Source: Burkholderiales bacterium (lineage in GTDB: Bacteria; Pseudomonadota; Gammaproteobacteria; Burkholderiales; Burkholderiaceae_B). Taken from it: DNA of 64,000 nucleotides. Shown in pieces: positions 29,770 to 38,822 of this stretch (positions are counted from its first letter, which is position 1; each line of letters begins with the position of its first letter). The position numbers and the translations under genes are program-made. The notes beneath the pieces were generated by a model, which was not told where the DNA came from, made no database searches, and saw only the letters and a program-made list of their open reading frames with translations. Location of the stretch: NCBI GenBank assembly GCA_027484315.1, contig JAIXTE010000089.1, positions 1 through 64,000 of the forward strand, given 5' to 3'.

Positions 29770-29961
29770 TTAAGAACCTTCCTTGTCCTGAGTTCCAAAG
29801 CGAATGCTACGGACATTCTGCTGCAAGCAATATTTTTCAGACACCAATTTATTGGCACAAAATAAGATTGATTGTTGCGCCACCAGGGGTTCTGAATCCT
29901 GCTTTTCTGCAAATTCTATCTGAACGTTGAGCTCATAAGAAATATTGAGTGCTGCGTACAT
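29770..29961 (-). CDS. Possible small protein
   Basis: 63-aa ORF in an otherwise non-coding stretch: MYAALNISYELNVQIEFAEKQDSEPLVAQQSILFCANKL... Confidence 0.25.
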   Translation of the reverse strand: MYAALNISYELNVQIEFAEKQDSEPLVAQQSILFCANKLVSEKYCLQQNVRSIRFGTQDKEGS

Positions 29962-30360
29962 ATAGTTGTCGTCTTGTTAACAGTTGGAAACAAAAATGGC
30001 TCTATAAACTCAAAAAAATACAGGCTCTGGACTGATACTCAGAACGTTTTCACTTGGATTCAACTTAATTCAGTAGGTTTACACACTGTAACAATCTTGA
30101 ATATTTTTGAGCAACATCTATGGGTCTATAAATGCAGAATTTGTCGGGTTTCCGACATTTGACACTTTAAGTGCCACTATATCGCGGTCAAAATAAGAAG
30201 AATTACTACGTATTTTTACTCAATCGATAGGATAGCAGACAAAAATCGGCTATGTGCAAGAAGTGGTTGGAATTTGATTGGTCAAATGGACCGTAAAAAC
30301 CTGTCTTTGGTTGGAAACTATCCGTTACACCTAATTTGGTGCACTTTTAAAACACCAAGC

Positions 30361-30786
30361 TTAGGACGATCTCTCAACCCAGTCCTGCACCATCAGACCA
30401 GGAACCCGAGAGAATTCTCCAATATTGTTGGTCACCAAAACACATTGTTCAGACAGGGCATGGCCAGCAATAGCAACATCATTGATCCCAATGGGCGTAC
30501 CTAACGTCTCCAAGGTTTTTTTGAGAATGGCTGCGTGCTCGACAGCCTCACGGTCCCAGGGAAGCACCCCATCCATACGTTCAACAAATTCATGCACAAC
30601 GTGTATCAGTTTTGGAGAGGCTTTTTTGCTATTGGCACCATAAAGCAGTTCTGCATAGGTGATGGCCGAAATAACAAGGCGACTGCGCGACTGAACCATT
30701 TCTTTGAGCCGATGCAAGACGCTGACTGGCTTTTCACGAATAATGAATGAGCAGATGTTGGTATCCAACATGTAGACGTTTTTCAC
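30361..30786 (-). CDS. vapC: VapC PIN-domain ribonuclease toxin
   Basis: MLDTNICSFIIREKP...ISAITYAELLYGA...GTPIGINDVAIAGHAL...LVTNNIGEFSRVPGL. Confidence 0.93.
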   Translation of the reverse strand: MKNVYMLDTNICSFIIREKPVSVLHRLKEMVQSRSRLVISAITYAELLYGANSKKASPKLIHVVHEFVERMDGVLPWDREAVEHAAILKKTLETLGTPIGINDVAIAGHALSEQCVLVTNNIGEFSRVPGLMVQDWVERSS

Positions 30787-31010
30787 AGCACCACGCGCCC
30801 TAGCTCAACCACGCTGGGGCGTTCAATCAAGAAGTCTGCATCCGCTTTTTCAATAGATGCGAAACTTTCCCAGCTCTTGCGAACTGGGCGCAGTATAAGG
30901 GCATCACCATCACGGGTGATTTCCAGTTCAGAGACGCCCTCAAACTCGAATTCTTTGGGCAAACGGATCGCTTGGTTTCGTCCGTTTTTAAACAATGAAA
31001 CAGTTCTCAT
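30783..31010 (-). CDS. vapB: VapB AbrB-like antitoxin
   Basis: MRTVSLFKNGRNQAIRLPKEFEFEGVSELEITRDGDALILRPV; overlaps vapC start. Confidence 0.92.
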   Translation of the reverse strand: MRTVSLFKNGRNQAIRLPKEFEFEGVSELEITRDGDALILRPVRKSWESFASIEKADADFLIERPSVVELGRVVL

Positions 31011-31253
31011 GCCAGTACTCCTGTTGTTTAGACTTAAGCTTGACACCTCACATGGCATATGTCAAGCATATGCTCAATGATTTAGGCGCAACTTCTAGGT
31101 GCAGTTCAACCAGTTTTTGCACAGTACAGACGGTTTGACAAATCCAGAAAAAACAGGCTTCCAACCACTTATTGCACATGGCCCAAAAATCTTGTGAGAC
31201 CCCCACCCAAACGCGGGGTAGGAAAAAAAGAGACAAATTGTCAGCTTTCTTAT

Positions 31254-31280
31254 TAATCACTCAGAAGATGATGCCGTAAA
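31254..31280 (+). promoter_or_regulatory. Candidate sigma-28 (FliA) promoter of the first flagellin gene
   Basis: TAATCACT-N11-GCCGTAAA vs consensus TAAAGTTT-N11-GCCGATAA; exact 11-nt spacing, about 90 nt upstream of the ATG. Confidence 0.5.
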
Positions 31281-31367
31281 CCGAGTCATGCAGAGCAAGC
31301 GAATTTCAAACGCGACTGCACCAATTACTCAACAGTAAAACGACATCAAAAACACAGGAGTGTCAAA

Positions 31368-32591
31368 ATGGCCCTAGGCATCAATACCAACGTTCAGTCA
31401 CTGATCGCTCAGAAAAACTTGTTCCGCAGCGGATCTTCCCTCTCAACTTCGATCGAGCGCCTGTCTTCGGGTCTGCGCATTAACAGCGCACGTGATGATG
31501 CAGCCGGACTGGCAATCTCGGAGCGTATGAGCGCCCAGTTGCGCGGCATGGAAGTTGCGAAACGCAACGCCAACGACGGTATTTCTGCGCTGCAGGTGGC
31601 CGACGGCAACCTTTCTTCCTTGGGTGACAGCCTGCAGCGTATGCGGGAACTGGCAGTTCAGGCATCAAACGGAACATTGAGCGCGGACGATCGCGAAAAC
31701 CTGAATCTTGAATTCATCCAGTTGTCCGAAGAATTGAGCCGAGTTGCAGGTGGCGCTGAATTCAACGGCGTACAGTTGCTCAAAGGCGACGGTACGACCC
31801 CTGGCACCCAGTTGATGTTCGAACTGCAGATTGGTTTTGCCTCTGACTCTCAACTGAATATCGCCTTCGATGACGTAAATGCGTTCATCGACACTTTCCG
31901 CGAGGGCCAAGAATTGGTTACTGGCCTTACTTCAGCCGACGGCACCGACATTACTCTTGGTGATCTGGGTACTCCTGCTGTGGTCGGCGGCGTTGGAACA
32001 GAAGACCTGACTGACGCAACGTCTTTCACTGGCACTTTGGACGTTGATCTGGATGCTGACGGTGTTGGTGATTTCACGGTAACAAGCGACGGCACCCAAT
32101 TCACCAAGGTTGGCGGTACAACTCTTGTGGCGGGATTGACTGATTTGAGCGCGGTTACCCTGGGTGAAGTTGGCCTACAGCCAGTTGACGGTACACAGTT
32201 GTCTCCATCATATTTCAATATCGGCGGCACATTCCAGATCCAATTGGCCACGGATGGGACGAACGTAACTACCGTCAACGCGACAAGCAAACTATCGGGC
32301 CAAAATGGTTCGACGGCTCAATCCGTGTTGGACAAGATCGACTCACTGTTGGATACGGTGAACAACCAACGCGCCACATTGGGTGCCGGTATCAACCGCC
32401 TGGATGCTGTTATCAACAACCTGGAAACCTCTCTGGTTAACTTGGGTGCAGCTCGCGGCCGTATCGTTGATGCAGACTTCGCTCGCGAAACTGCCAACCT
32501 GACACGTACGCAGATCCTGCAGCAGGCTGGTACCGCCATGTTGGCGCAGGCGAACCAGTTGCCAGCCAACGTGCTGTCACTGCTTGGCTAA
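31368..32591 (+). CDS. fliC: Flagellin
   Basis: MALGINTNVQSLIAQKNL...SSGLRINSARDDAAGLAISERM...; C-terminal NLGAARGRIVDADFARETANLTRTQILQQAGTAMLAQANQLPANVLSLLG. Confidence 0.97.
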   Translation: MALGINTNVQSLIAQKNLFRSGSSLSTSIERLSSGLRINSARDDAAGLAISERMSAQLRGMEVAKRNANDGISALQVADGNLSSLGDSLQRMRELAVQASNGTLSADDRENLNLEFIQLSEELSRVAGGAEFNGVQLLKGDGTTPGTQLMFELQIGFASDSQLNIAFDDVNAFIDTFREGQELVTGLTSADGTDITLGDLGTPAVVGGVGTEDLTDATSFTGTLDVDLDADGVGDFTVTSDGTQFTKVGGTTLVAGLTDLSAVTLGEVGLQPVDGTQLSPSYFNIGGTFQIQLATDGTNVTTVNATSKLSGQNGSTAQSVLDKIDSLLDTVNNQRATLGAGINRLDAVINNLETSLVNLGAARGRIVDADFARETANLTRTQILQQAGTAMLAQANQLPANVLSLLG

Positions 32592-32608
32592 TCTGGCAAA
32601 TCCAGTTT

Positions 32609-32681
32609 TCAGATGGGGGAGACCCCATCTGAGAGCCCTAAGCAAAGCGTTTAAAAGACGAACTTTTTGCTTAGGGCTTTT
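32609..32681 (+). terminator. Two tandem hairpins downstream of fliC
   Basis: TCAGATGGGG-GAGA-CCCCATCTGA (32609-32632) and AGCCCTAAGCAAA/TTTGCTTAGGGCT (32634-32646/32666-32678) followed by T-tract. Confidence 0.85.
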
Positions 32682-32742
32682 GCGCTAGTAGCTCAGAAGC
32701 TCAAAGTCAATCCGATCCGGAACAAAAATTACGGAGAAAACA

Positions 32743-35394
32743 GTGTCCTCAATCTCTTCAAATCAGCAAAGTCTAATTGCTCAGAGTTTTTTGAATAAAA
32801 ACAGGAACGCCTTTCAGACATCCCTTGAGAGGCTATCGAGCGGTCTTAGGGTAAATAATTCGAGAGACGATGCGTCTGGATTATCAGTTGCAACTAGATT
32901 GGACGCCCAGGCTCGGGCATACGATATCTTTCAGCGAAACGCGAATGATGCGGTTTCTTACATGCAAATTGCCGATGGAGCACTCTCAAATATATCAGAC
33001 AACCTTTTGAGAATGGATGAATTGCGAGTTCAAGCCTCAAGCGCTTTTCTCACCAATAAAGACCGCGCCGCTCTGGATAAGGAATACCAAGAGCTTATTG
33101 ACGAAAACGATCGAATCATCGAAAACACGGAATACAACGGAATAAAAATTTTCGGTGTTGGTAGGGAGTTGTTGACGACTAAATTAGGGAACGAGAATGT
33201 CTCGTTTGATTTGAGCGCCTCTCTGTCGTTAGAAGGTAGGGGCACAAAAGGAGCACTTCAGGCCATCTTCAACACTGCGGGGATTGGTTCGACCCCGGAA
33301 TCGTTAAACATCTCTAACGGTGCAGTGCTTGATTTCGTGTCAGGCAACACGGGCACATATAACGTTAACGTGGCTCAACTGGCACGTTCCTTCCAGTACA
33401 GAGACACAGTCGGAGCTGGTCCCTTTGGGATAGCCGCAAACGTACTGAACTCGAATATGGCTGTGGCAGGTTATCTTGCAGGACCGCCCGGAACTTACAA
33501 TGTGAACGTTGCTACAGTTGCTTCCAATTACGTATACACAGATGCGGTTGGTGCGGGCAACCCCAATCAAGGAATAAATGCAGCATCATTTGCCGCCACA
33601 AATTCCAATCCAGCCGTTGCAACTATCACTGCCGCTGATGATTCGAATGCCCAATATTCACTGCAGGTAAATACAATTGCACAGGGACAGGTCAATACCA
33701 TTACGGGCGTTGCAGCGACTAACGGATCAGCCGATACAAACGGGGGTTTCGTCAATGGTGACTCATTTAATAGATTTAGGATCACATTCGGAGATGGATC
33801 TACCGTAAACTTTAATGTGAATGGCGGAGGCGGTGCCGCGAGGGGAACCTACACCACTGCTGCCTATGTGGCAGCGTTTAACGCAGCATCAGGCGGACGG
33901 GTAACGGCAGCTTACAATGCTGGTACGGGCACGCTTACCTATACTCAGAACTCCACAGGTACAAATAACTCATTCACACTGGAAAACCGAAGTGCTACGG
34001 CTGGCATAGTAGACAACGAACAAGGAGCTGGCAGCTTTGCGCCGGCCGATATATTTGAAACGAATGCAGGGAACACTACTGTAGCTGCGCAAAATGCTAC
34101 GGGCAACCTTAACGGGCAGGCCTTTACATCTCAGACAAACAATGCTATCACAGTGAACGCGGCCGGCGATGCAGGAAGAACTGCAACCTTTAATGTTCTA
34201 AGCGCTGGGACGACAAATTTCGACGAAAGAAACGCTACCGTAAACAGGTTTGCCATCGCGTTTGGCGACGGCACTCCAGGGGTAACGTTGAATTTGGGAT
34301 CCGGAGTCTATTCGGCAATGGACTTCGTGAACGCCTTTAACGCTTCAGCCGCGGGAGCGAAGTTCCAAGCCAGCTATGACATGGTTAGCGGGAATATCAC
34401 CTACACAGGGTTGGAAGACGGCGCGAATGAAACACTCAACATTACCAACACTAGCACCCAAAATGACGATGGTGTCAATGGGGCATTTGCGCCGTCAGAC
34501 GTTTACAACGTTGGAGCTGCACAGATAACAGCCACTGGAACAAACTTCACTGGAACTGTAAATGGCACCGCTTTCAACTCAGCGACTGGAAGTGGCCTAA
34601 CCGTCGCAGGCCTGACGTTTAACGCGCTCTCCTTGGGCAACTCAACGATCCAGGTAATACAAGCGTCTGTTAACCAGTTTGATGTTGACTTCGGGGATGG
34701 ATCAAGTTTCACCCTGAATTTAGGAACTGGGTTGTTCAGTGCTACTGATTTCGTAAACCAGTTCAATGCCCAGGCGGCTGGTAAATATACAGCGGCATAC
34801 GATGGGAATAACATCACCTACACCTCACTCGTAAGTGGATCAGTAAATTCCCTCTCTGTGGTGAACCTTGGTACCGCATCCAATAACGTCTTTAATACTG
34901 CTGACGCGGCCGTTATTCAATCGGGACAGAACACCACTGGTGATGTTAATGGCGTGGCATTTAGTTCAACTACAACGACGGTTTCAACGCCAGACCTCAC
35001 TTTCCTCGCAAAGGCGCCAGGATCAACAACAATTGATTACGTGGCGGAGGAAGCCGGGGAAGTTGATTTTCGATTCATCGATATCAAAACCGTCATGAAT
35101 GCTCGGGATGAGACCGACAATCTTAGAGTTGCAACGAATGCGATTACGAGTTTACGAGCCAAGGTTGGTGCCAACATCAACAGGCTCGATGCAACGATAC
35201 AGAACTCCCAAATTGCCGGTGCGGCATACTTTGAGGCAATGGGCAGGATCCTTGATGCAGATTTTGCAAAGGAATCGTTGGATTACACAAGACAACTGAT
35301 TCTACAGCAAGGTGCAATCTCTGTTCTCTCTCTGTCAAACGCATCGAATAGCAGGGTTCTGGATTTAATCGGGACTGGTTTGCAGCAAGAATAA
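32743..35394 (+). CDS. Large divergent flagellin with repeat-bearing central region
   Basis: Flagellin N-terminus SLERLSSGLRVNNSRDDASGLSVATRL and C-terminus GRILDADFAKESLDYTRQLILQQGAISVLSLSNASNSRVLDLIG; long repetitive insert. Confidence 0.9.
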   Translation: MSSISSNQQSLIAQSFLNKNRNAFQTSLERLSSGLRVNNSRDDASGLSVATRLDAQARAYDIFQRNANDAVSYMQIADGALSNISDNLLRMDELRVQASSAFLTNKDRAALDKEYQELIDENDRIIENTEYNGIKIFGVGRELLTTKLGNENVSFDLSASLSLEGRGTKGALQAIFNTAGIGSTPESLNISNGAVLDFVSGNTGTYNVNVAQLARSFQYRDTVGAGPFGIAANVLNSNMAVAGYLAGPPGTYNVNVATVASNYVYTDAVGAGNPNQGINAASFAATNSNPAVATITAADDSNAQYSLQVNTIAQGQVNTITGVAATNGSADTNGGFVNGDSFNRFRITFGDGSTVNFNVNGGGGAARGTYTTAAYVAAFNAASGGRVTAAYNAGTGTLTYTQNSTGTNNSFTLENRSATAGIVDNEQGAGSFAPADIFETNAGNTTVAAQNATGNLNGQAFTSQTNNAITVNAAGDAGRTATFNVLSAGTTNFDERNATVNRFAIAFGDGTPGVTLNLGSGVYSAMDFVNAFNASAAGAKFQASYDMVSGNITYTGLEDGANETLNITNTSTQNDDGVNGAFAPSDVYNVGAAQITATGTNFTGTVNGTAFNSATGSGLTVAGLTFNALSLGNSTIQVIQASVNQFDVDFGDGSSFTLNLGTGLFSATDFVNQFNAQAAGKYTAAYDGNNITYTSLVSGSVNSLSVVNLGTASNNVFNTADAAVIQSGQNTTGDVNGVAFSSTTTTVSTPDLTFLAKAPGSTTIDYVAEEAGEVDFRFIDIKTVMNARDETDNLRVATNAITSLRAKVGANINRLDATIQNSQIAGAAYFEAMGRILDADFAKESLDYTRQLILQQGAISVLSLSNASNSRVLDLIGTGLQQE
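33769..35050 (+). repeat. Three degenerate tandem protein repeats in the large flagellin
   Basis: Repeats begin NRFRITFGDG (33769), NRFAIAFGDG (34243), NQFDVDFGDG (34672), each with AYVAAFNA/DFVNAFNA/DFVNQFNA, ...TYT..., TGNLNGQAF/TGTVNGTAF/TGDVNGVAF. Confidence 0.85.
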
Positions 35395-35485
35395 TGATGA
35401 AGAAAAAGCAAAAAATTTCTCTAGACAGACAGCTAATGATTACCATTGAAGCATGGCAGTTCCTTCATAGAAACCGGGGGCAATG

Positions 35486-36382
35486 ATGGACCTAAAAAAA
35501 ATCGATTTATCGCTGTTCAAGAAACAGGATGTTACCCCGGTCGCGAATGTGCCAACATCGTCGGGTAGCCCCTCCTCTCGTTTATTGGTAAAGAAGGTAG
35601 CTAATCCTGGCAAGTTGGCCCCTCTGAAAAACGATCTGCAGGAACGTATTTCAAAGGCGAGAGCGTTTGACACCCAGTCCGGCCTAATCCAACTACGTGA
35701 CTCACTGAAGTCGCTTAGCAAGGAGCTACAAAAACTACAGAAGGAATTGGGACAGGATCCGATCGCTTTTGAACAAGTTGATGCTGGATCTATGTCCAGG
35801 TCGTCGCTTGATCTAAAGACCGTCAGAGAAATACTTTCTGAAACCAGTGGCCTCTCAAGCGCGGAAAGAAAAGAAATCAAGGGGTCACTTTCTCGGATCA
35901 ACAGTGAGCTCAAAACAATTCAGGAGAATATTCGAGCGCAGAACCGAGAGTTCTTCGGAACGGAGAATCTGAAAGACAAAGAGCCTTCCTTGAATGGAAT
36001 GGAAATCGTTGAAGATGCGAGACGCACGACCATCGCATTGAAGCAGGATATCGAGAAAAAATTAGATGGATTCCCGGTAGAAGATCGGGATGACTCCAGT
36101 TTAGCCGTTGAAGACCCTGATGACCTCTCTGGGTTGTCCCAATCTTCTATCGATACACTGAGCTCAAGGAGCCTCAAAAATCAGGCGGGTACGGTGATCA
36201 GCTCGTTTAAGAAGGACAACGATTCAAGTCTATTGAGTCAAGCAAATCCCGATCGGGAAAAAATAATTCAGATATTGTCAACAAGCGCAATAGATAAAAG
36301 CGACGAGGACAGTGTTGTTGAGAATCTGAGCGATGTAAACAAAGGCTCAAATTTAGTTTCGGCGAACGCCGACAAAAACTAA
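35486..36382 (+). CDS. Unknown Ser/Lys-rich protein between flagellin and fliD
   Basis: about 298-aa ORF in the flagellar filament cluster; no family recognised. Confidence 0.5.
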   Translation: MDLKKIDLSLFKKQDVTPVANVPTSSGSPSSRLLVKKVANPGKLAPLKNDLQERISKARAFDTQSGLIQLRDSLKSLSKELQKLQKELGQDPIAFEQVDAGSMSRSSLDLKTVREILSETSGLSSAERKEIKGSLSRINSELKTIQENIRAQNREFFGTENLKDKEPSLNGMEIVEDARRTTIALKQDIEKKLDGFPVEDRDDSSLAVEDPDDLSGLSQSSIDTLSSRSLKNQAGTVISSFKKDNDSSLLSQANPDREKIIQILSTSAIDKSDEDSVVENLSDVNKGSNLVSANADKN

Positions 36383-36403
36383 CCGGACAGGATAGGAAAA
36401 AAC

Positions 36404-37990
36404 ATGTCAACTATTGGCTCAGGTCTAGACATCAATGGGATCGTATCGAACCTAATTTCAATCGATCGCAATCAGAGGATCACTCCTCTTCAAGTGCGCC
36501 AGGTGGGATTAAATGCGAAGCTTTCTTTGTATGGCCAGATAAAGAGTGCGTTTAGTAAATTTGAGGACTCAGCTAGAGACGTACTTAAGAAGTTCGAGTC
36601 CTACCAAAACGCATACACAAGCACTGAAAAGAAAACAATAACCAATAATGGTAACGGCACGGTTTCAATACGAACCCCAGGTAACGGTCTTGGTGAGTTT
36701 GTCGCGGTCAAATCCACGACGAATAGTGCGCCCGGCGTGGCGTCATTGACAACAAATCCGGATTACGGTGTGTACAACATCGACGTACTAAACCTCAATC
36801 AAAGTCAACAAACTAGGATTAATACCGGTAGTACGGACCAAAATACCGTCTTTGGTGGAGGCACGCTAAACATCGCCTTCGCTAGTGGTCGGAATGAGGT
36901 CATCAATTTTTCCCAGCAGCAGAACCGTAATGATCCCGATATTGATCCCTCTGCCCAGGATGTAGTAAATGGCATTAATGCGGCGAATGTTGGTCTTACT
37001 GCAACCTTCGATTCAAGCACAGGTGACATAGTTATTGAGAGCTCTTTGCCGGGCGCTCAGAACGCATTTACACTGTCAACGGAAAACGAAGTTAACCAAC
37101 GGATGATGGGCTTCAACCCGGAGTTCGGGCCTAATGATGGAAATGACAACAACAACTCGGGCTTCTCTCGTTTGTCCAACGGAGTAATTTCGAGGATTGC
37201 GAAGGATGTGACAGTATCTATCGACAATGGCACAACGGCTTCAACGTTTTCGGACGTGAATGGGCAGTTCAACGAATTAGGTATCAACTTCACTGCACTC
37301 TCTATCGGTTCAGCTCGAATTGAAACATTCGATAGACAGGATCCTAATCCTGATTATGTTGCGCCGACCATCGAAAACAGGGCTGTGATGGCAGGGGACC
37401 CCGCCCCCGGCGAAACACGAGTTCTTACAGGTCCAAACACCTCAGAATTGACCGGTTCGATCAATGCTTTCATTAGCGAATATAACTCGCTGGTGGCTAG
37501 ATTGAAGAAGTCACAGTTAAAGGGTGATGAACTGGATAGGGATACTACACCGTTTCGACTTGAGGCGAAGCTGCGGGATATCTTTAACCAGGTAGTCGGA
37601 GGAACGGAAACCAAAGCTGACATCGGATTCTCCATTTCTAAAGAAGGCGTCCTTAGCGTTGATAAGGATAAGTTGGCTGAAGAACTGCTGAACGATCCGG
37701 ATTCCTTTGAGAGGATTTTCAGTGATTCAATTGCCAAGGATTTCGCCGATTACTCAAGACGAGTAAATAGCGATGGTGGAGCTGTCGAAGCGAAACTCGC
37801 ATCACTTAACAGGATGGTTGGCGACCTTAGGAAAAAGGAAACCAAGGAATTTGATCGTCTTGGTGTACTTGAAAAGCAGTACAGGAACACGTTTATCGCT
37901 CTTGATAAGGCGCTGACTGACCTGCAGGCCTCCCAGTCTTTCTTAACAAGCGGACTTGCTCAGTTGCAAGCCCAGTTTGGTTCAAGATAA
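36404..37990 (+). CDS. fliD: Flagellar filament cap protein FliD
   Basis: STIGSGLDINGIVSNLISIDRNQRITPLQVRQVGLNAKLSLYGQIKSAFSKFED; C-terminal coiled coil. Confidence 0.95.
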   Translation: MSTIGSGLDINGIVSNLISIDRNQRITPLQVRQVGLNAKLSLYGQIKSAFSKFEDSARDVLKKFESYQNAYTSTEKKTITNNGNGTVSIRTPGNGLGEFVAVKSTTNSAPGVASLTTNPDYGVYNIDVLNLNQSQQTRINTGSTDQNTVFGGGTLNIAFASGRNEVINFSQQQNRNDPDIDPSAQDVVNGINAANVGLTATFDSSTGDIVIESSLPGAQNAFTLSTENEVNQRMMGFNPEFGPNDGNDNNNSGFSRLSNGVISRIAKDVTVSIDNGTTASTFSDVNGQFNELGINFTALSIGSARIETFDRQDPNPDYVAPTIENRAVMAGDPAPGETRVLTGPNTSELTGSINAFISEYNSLVARLKKSQLKGDELDRDTTPFRLEAKLRDIFNQVVGGTETKADIGFSISKEGVLSVDKDKLAEELLNDPDSFERIFSDSIAKDFADYSRRVNSDGGAVEAKLASLNRMVGDLRKKETKEFDRLGVLEKQYRNTFIALDKALTDLQASQSFLTSGLAQLQAQFGSR

Positions 37991-37999
37991 AACAAAATC

Positions 38000-38049
38000 A
38001 GAGTAATTCAGGCGTTGTCTTCGAGAGCAACCGACTCCTGAATTACTCT
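38000..38049. terminator. Long inverted repeat between fliD and a convergent minus gene (possible bidirectional terminator)
   Basis: Perfect 13-bp arms AGAGTAATTCAGG/CCTGAATTACTCT separated by 24 nt. Confidence 0.5.
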
Positions 38050-38328
38050 TCTTACATTCGAATCCAGTGTCATTAAGAATTTCGTTTTCCTAAGCTTCAA
38101 GCTCAGTTTGGATTCGAATTTCCTTTTTTCGTCTGCAATTGTTCGCAACGACGGCCCCCCATTTTCTGAACTCAAAAGTCTAAGCAAAGCGCTATTACTC
38201 AGTATTCTGCCGTGACGGTCTGCACAAACGGTGAGAAGCGTATCAACCTTTTCACGGGTAGTAAACATTGTAGTGGCGAGCTTTAGAGCCAGTTGCTCGA
38301 CATCAAGTGGAACTCTTGGATCGGACGA
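38008..38328 (-). CDS. Hypothetical protein
   Basis: ORF with internal Met start MSSDPRVPLDVEQ overlapping the end of the upstream gene. Confidence 0.5.
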   Translation of the reverse strand, partial: SSDPRVPLDVEQLALKLATTMFTTREKVDTLLTVCADRHGRILSNSALLRLLSSENGGPSLRTIADEKRKFESKLSLKLRKTKFLMTLDSNVRRVIQESVALEDNA

Positions 38329-38818
38329 CATAGAGCAACTCTCTGATTTGGTTAATAACACCGGCAGGGTCTTTGTTTATGGCCTCTGCAGAAAAACGAA
38401 GAATGGACCACCCGTTTAGCGTTAGTAGGTTCTGTTTAATACGATCCTTTTTGAAATCAGAGAGGTACTTACCATGATGCTTCCACCCATCAACCTCAAT
38501 GCAGATCTTGTATTGTGGAAATGAGATGTCCAAGCTGAATCGTCTTCCCGGCACCGCGCCCTTAAATTCCAATTTTGGCTCCTCTCCATTGAATGCATCG
38601 ACCACCAGGGCCCACAGTTTTTGATGGATGGGAGACAATATAGACACATCAACATCGTTTGCAGAGAATGCATCCGATTTACCTTTGGACTTGGGGGTTC
38701 TTGTGCGTACCCGGGTGCCGTCAGAAGACGGAGACGTGATTGCCTCCTGATACGCTATGGAAACCCTCGAACCCAAGGCGCGTTTAGCCTGGCCGAGGGT
38801 CTTAAAACGAACCGACAT
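38303..38818 (-). CDS. DUF559/Vsr-like PD-(D/E)XK nuclease-fold protein
   Basis: RRFSLDISFPQYKICIEVDGWKHHGKYLSDFKKDRIKQNLLTLNGWSILRFSAEAI. Confidence 0.75.
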   Translation of the reverse strand: MSVRFKTLGQAKRALGSRVSIAYQEAITSPSSDGTRVRTRTPKSKGKSDAFSANDVDVSILSPIHQKLWALVVDAFNGEEPKLEFKGAVPGRRFSLDISFPQYKICIEVDGWKHHGKYLSDFKKDRIKQNLLTLNGWSILRFSAEAINKDPAGVINQIRELLYVVRSKSST

Positions 38819-38822
38819 TTTT

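Larger units (their letters stand above)
30248..31183. mobile_element. Transposase-less element carrying vapBC, with terminal inverted repeats and 8-bp target duplication
   Basis: TIRs GGCTATGTGCAAGAAGTGGTTGGAA (30248-30272) and reverse complement GGCCATGTGCAATAAGTGGTTGGAA (31159-31183), 23/25 identical; flanking direct repeat CAAAAATC at 30240-30247 and 31184-31191. Confidence 0.85.

Noticed and set aside
29712-30239. Remnant of a larger mobile element left of the vapBC unit
   Set aside because: Mostly non-coding AT-rich sequence, but no transposase fragment or repeats were seen outside the defined TIRs.
31850-32290. Antisense ORF of 146 aa in fliC (and other antisense ORFs such as 34503-34817, 35440-35913, 37354-37737, 54220-54693)
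   Set aside because: Low-complexity mirror translations of well-supported coding genes; no RBS or family features.
32743-35394. Diversity-generating retroelement acting on the large flagellin
   Set aside because: No reverse transcriptase ORF and no template repeat pattern; the repeats are ordinary diverged tandem duplications.
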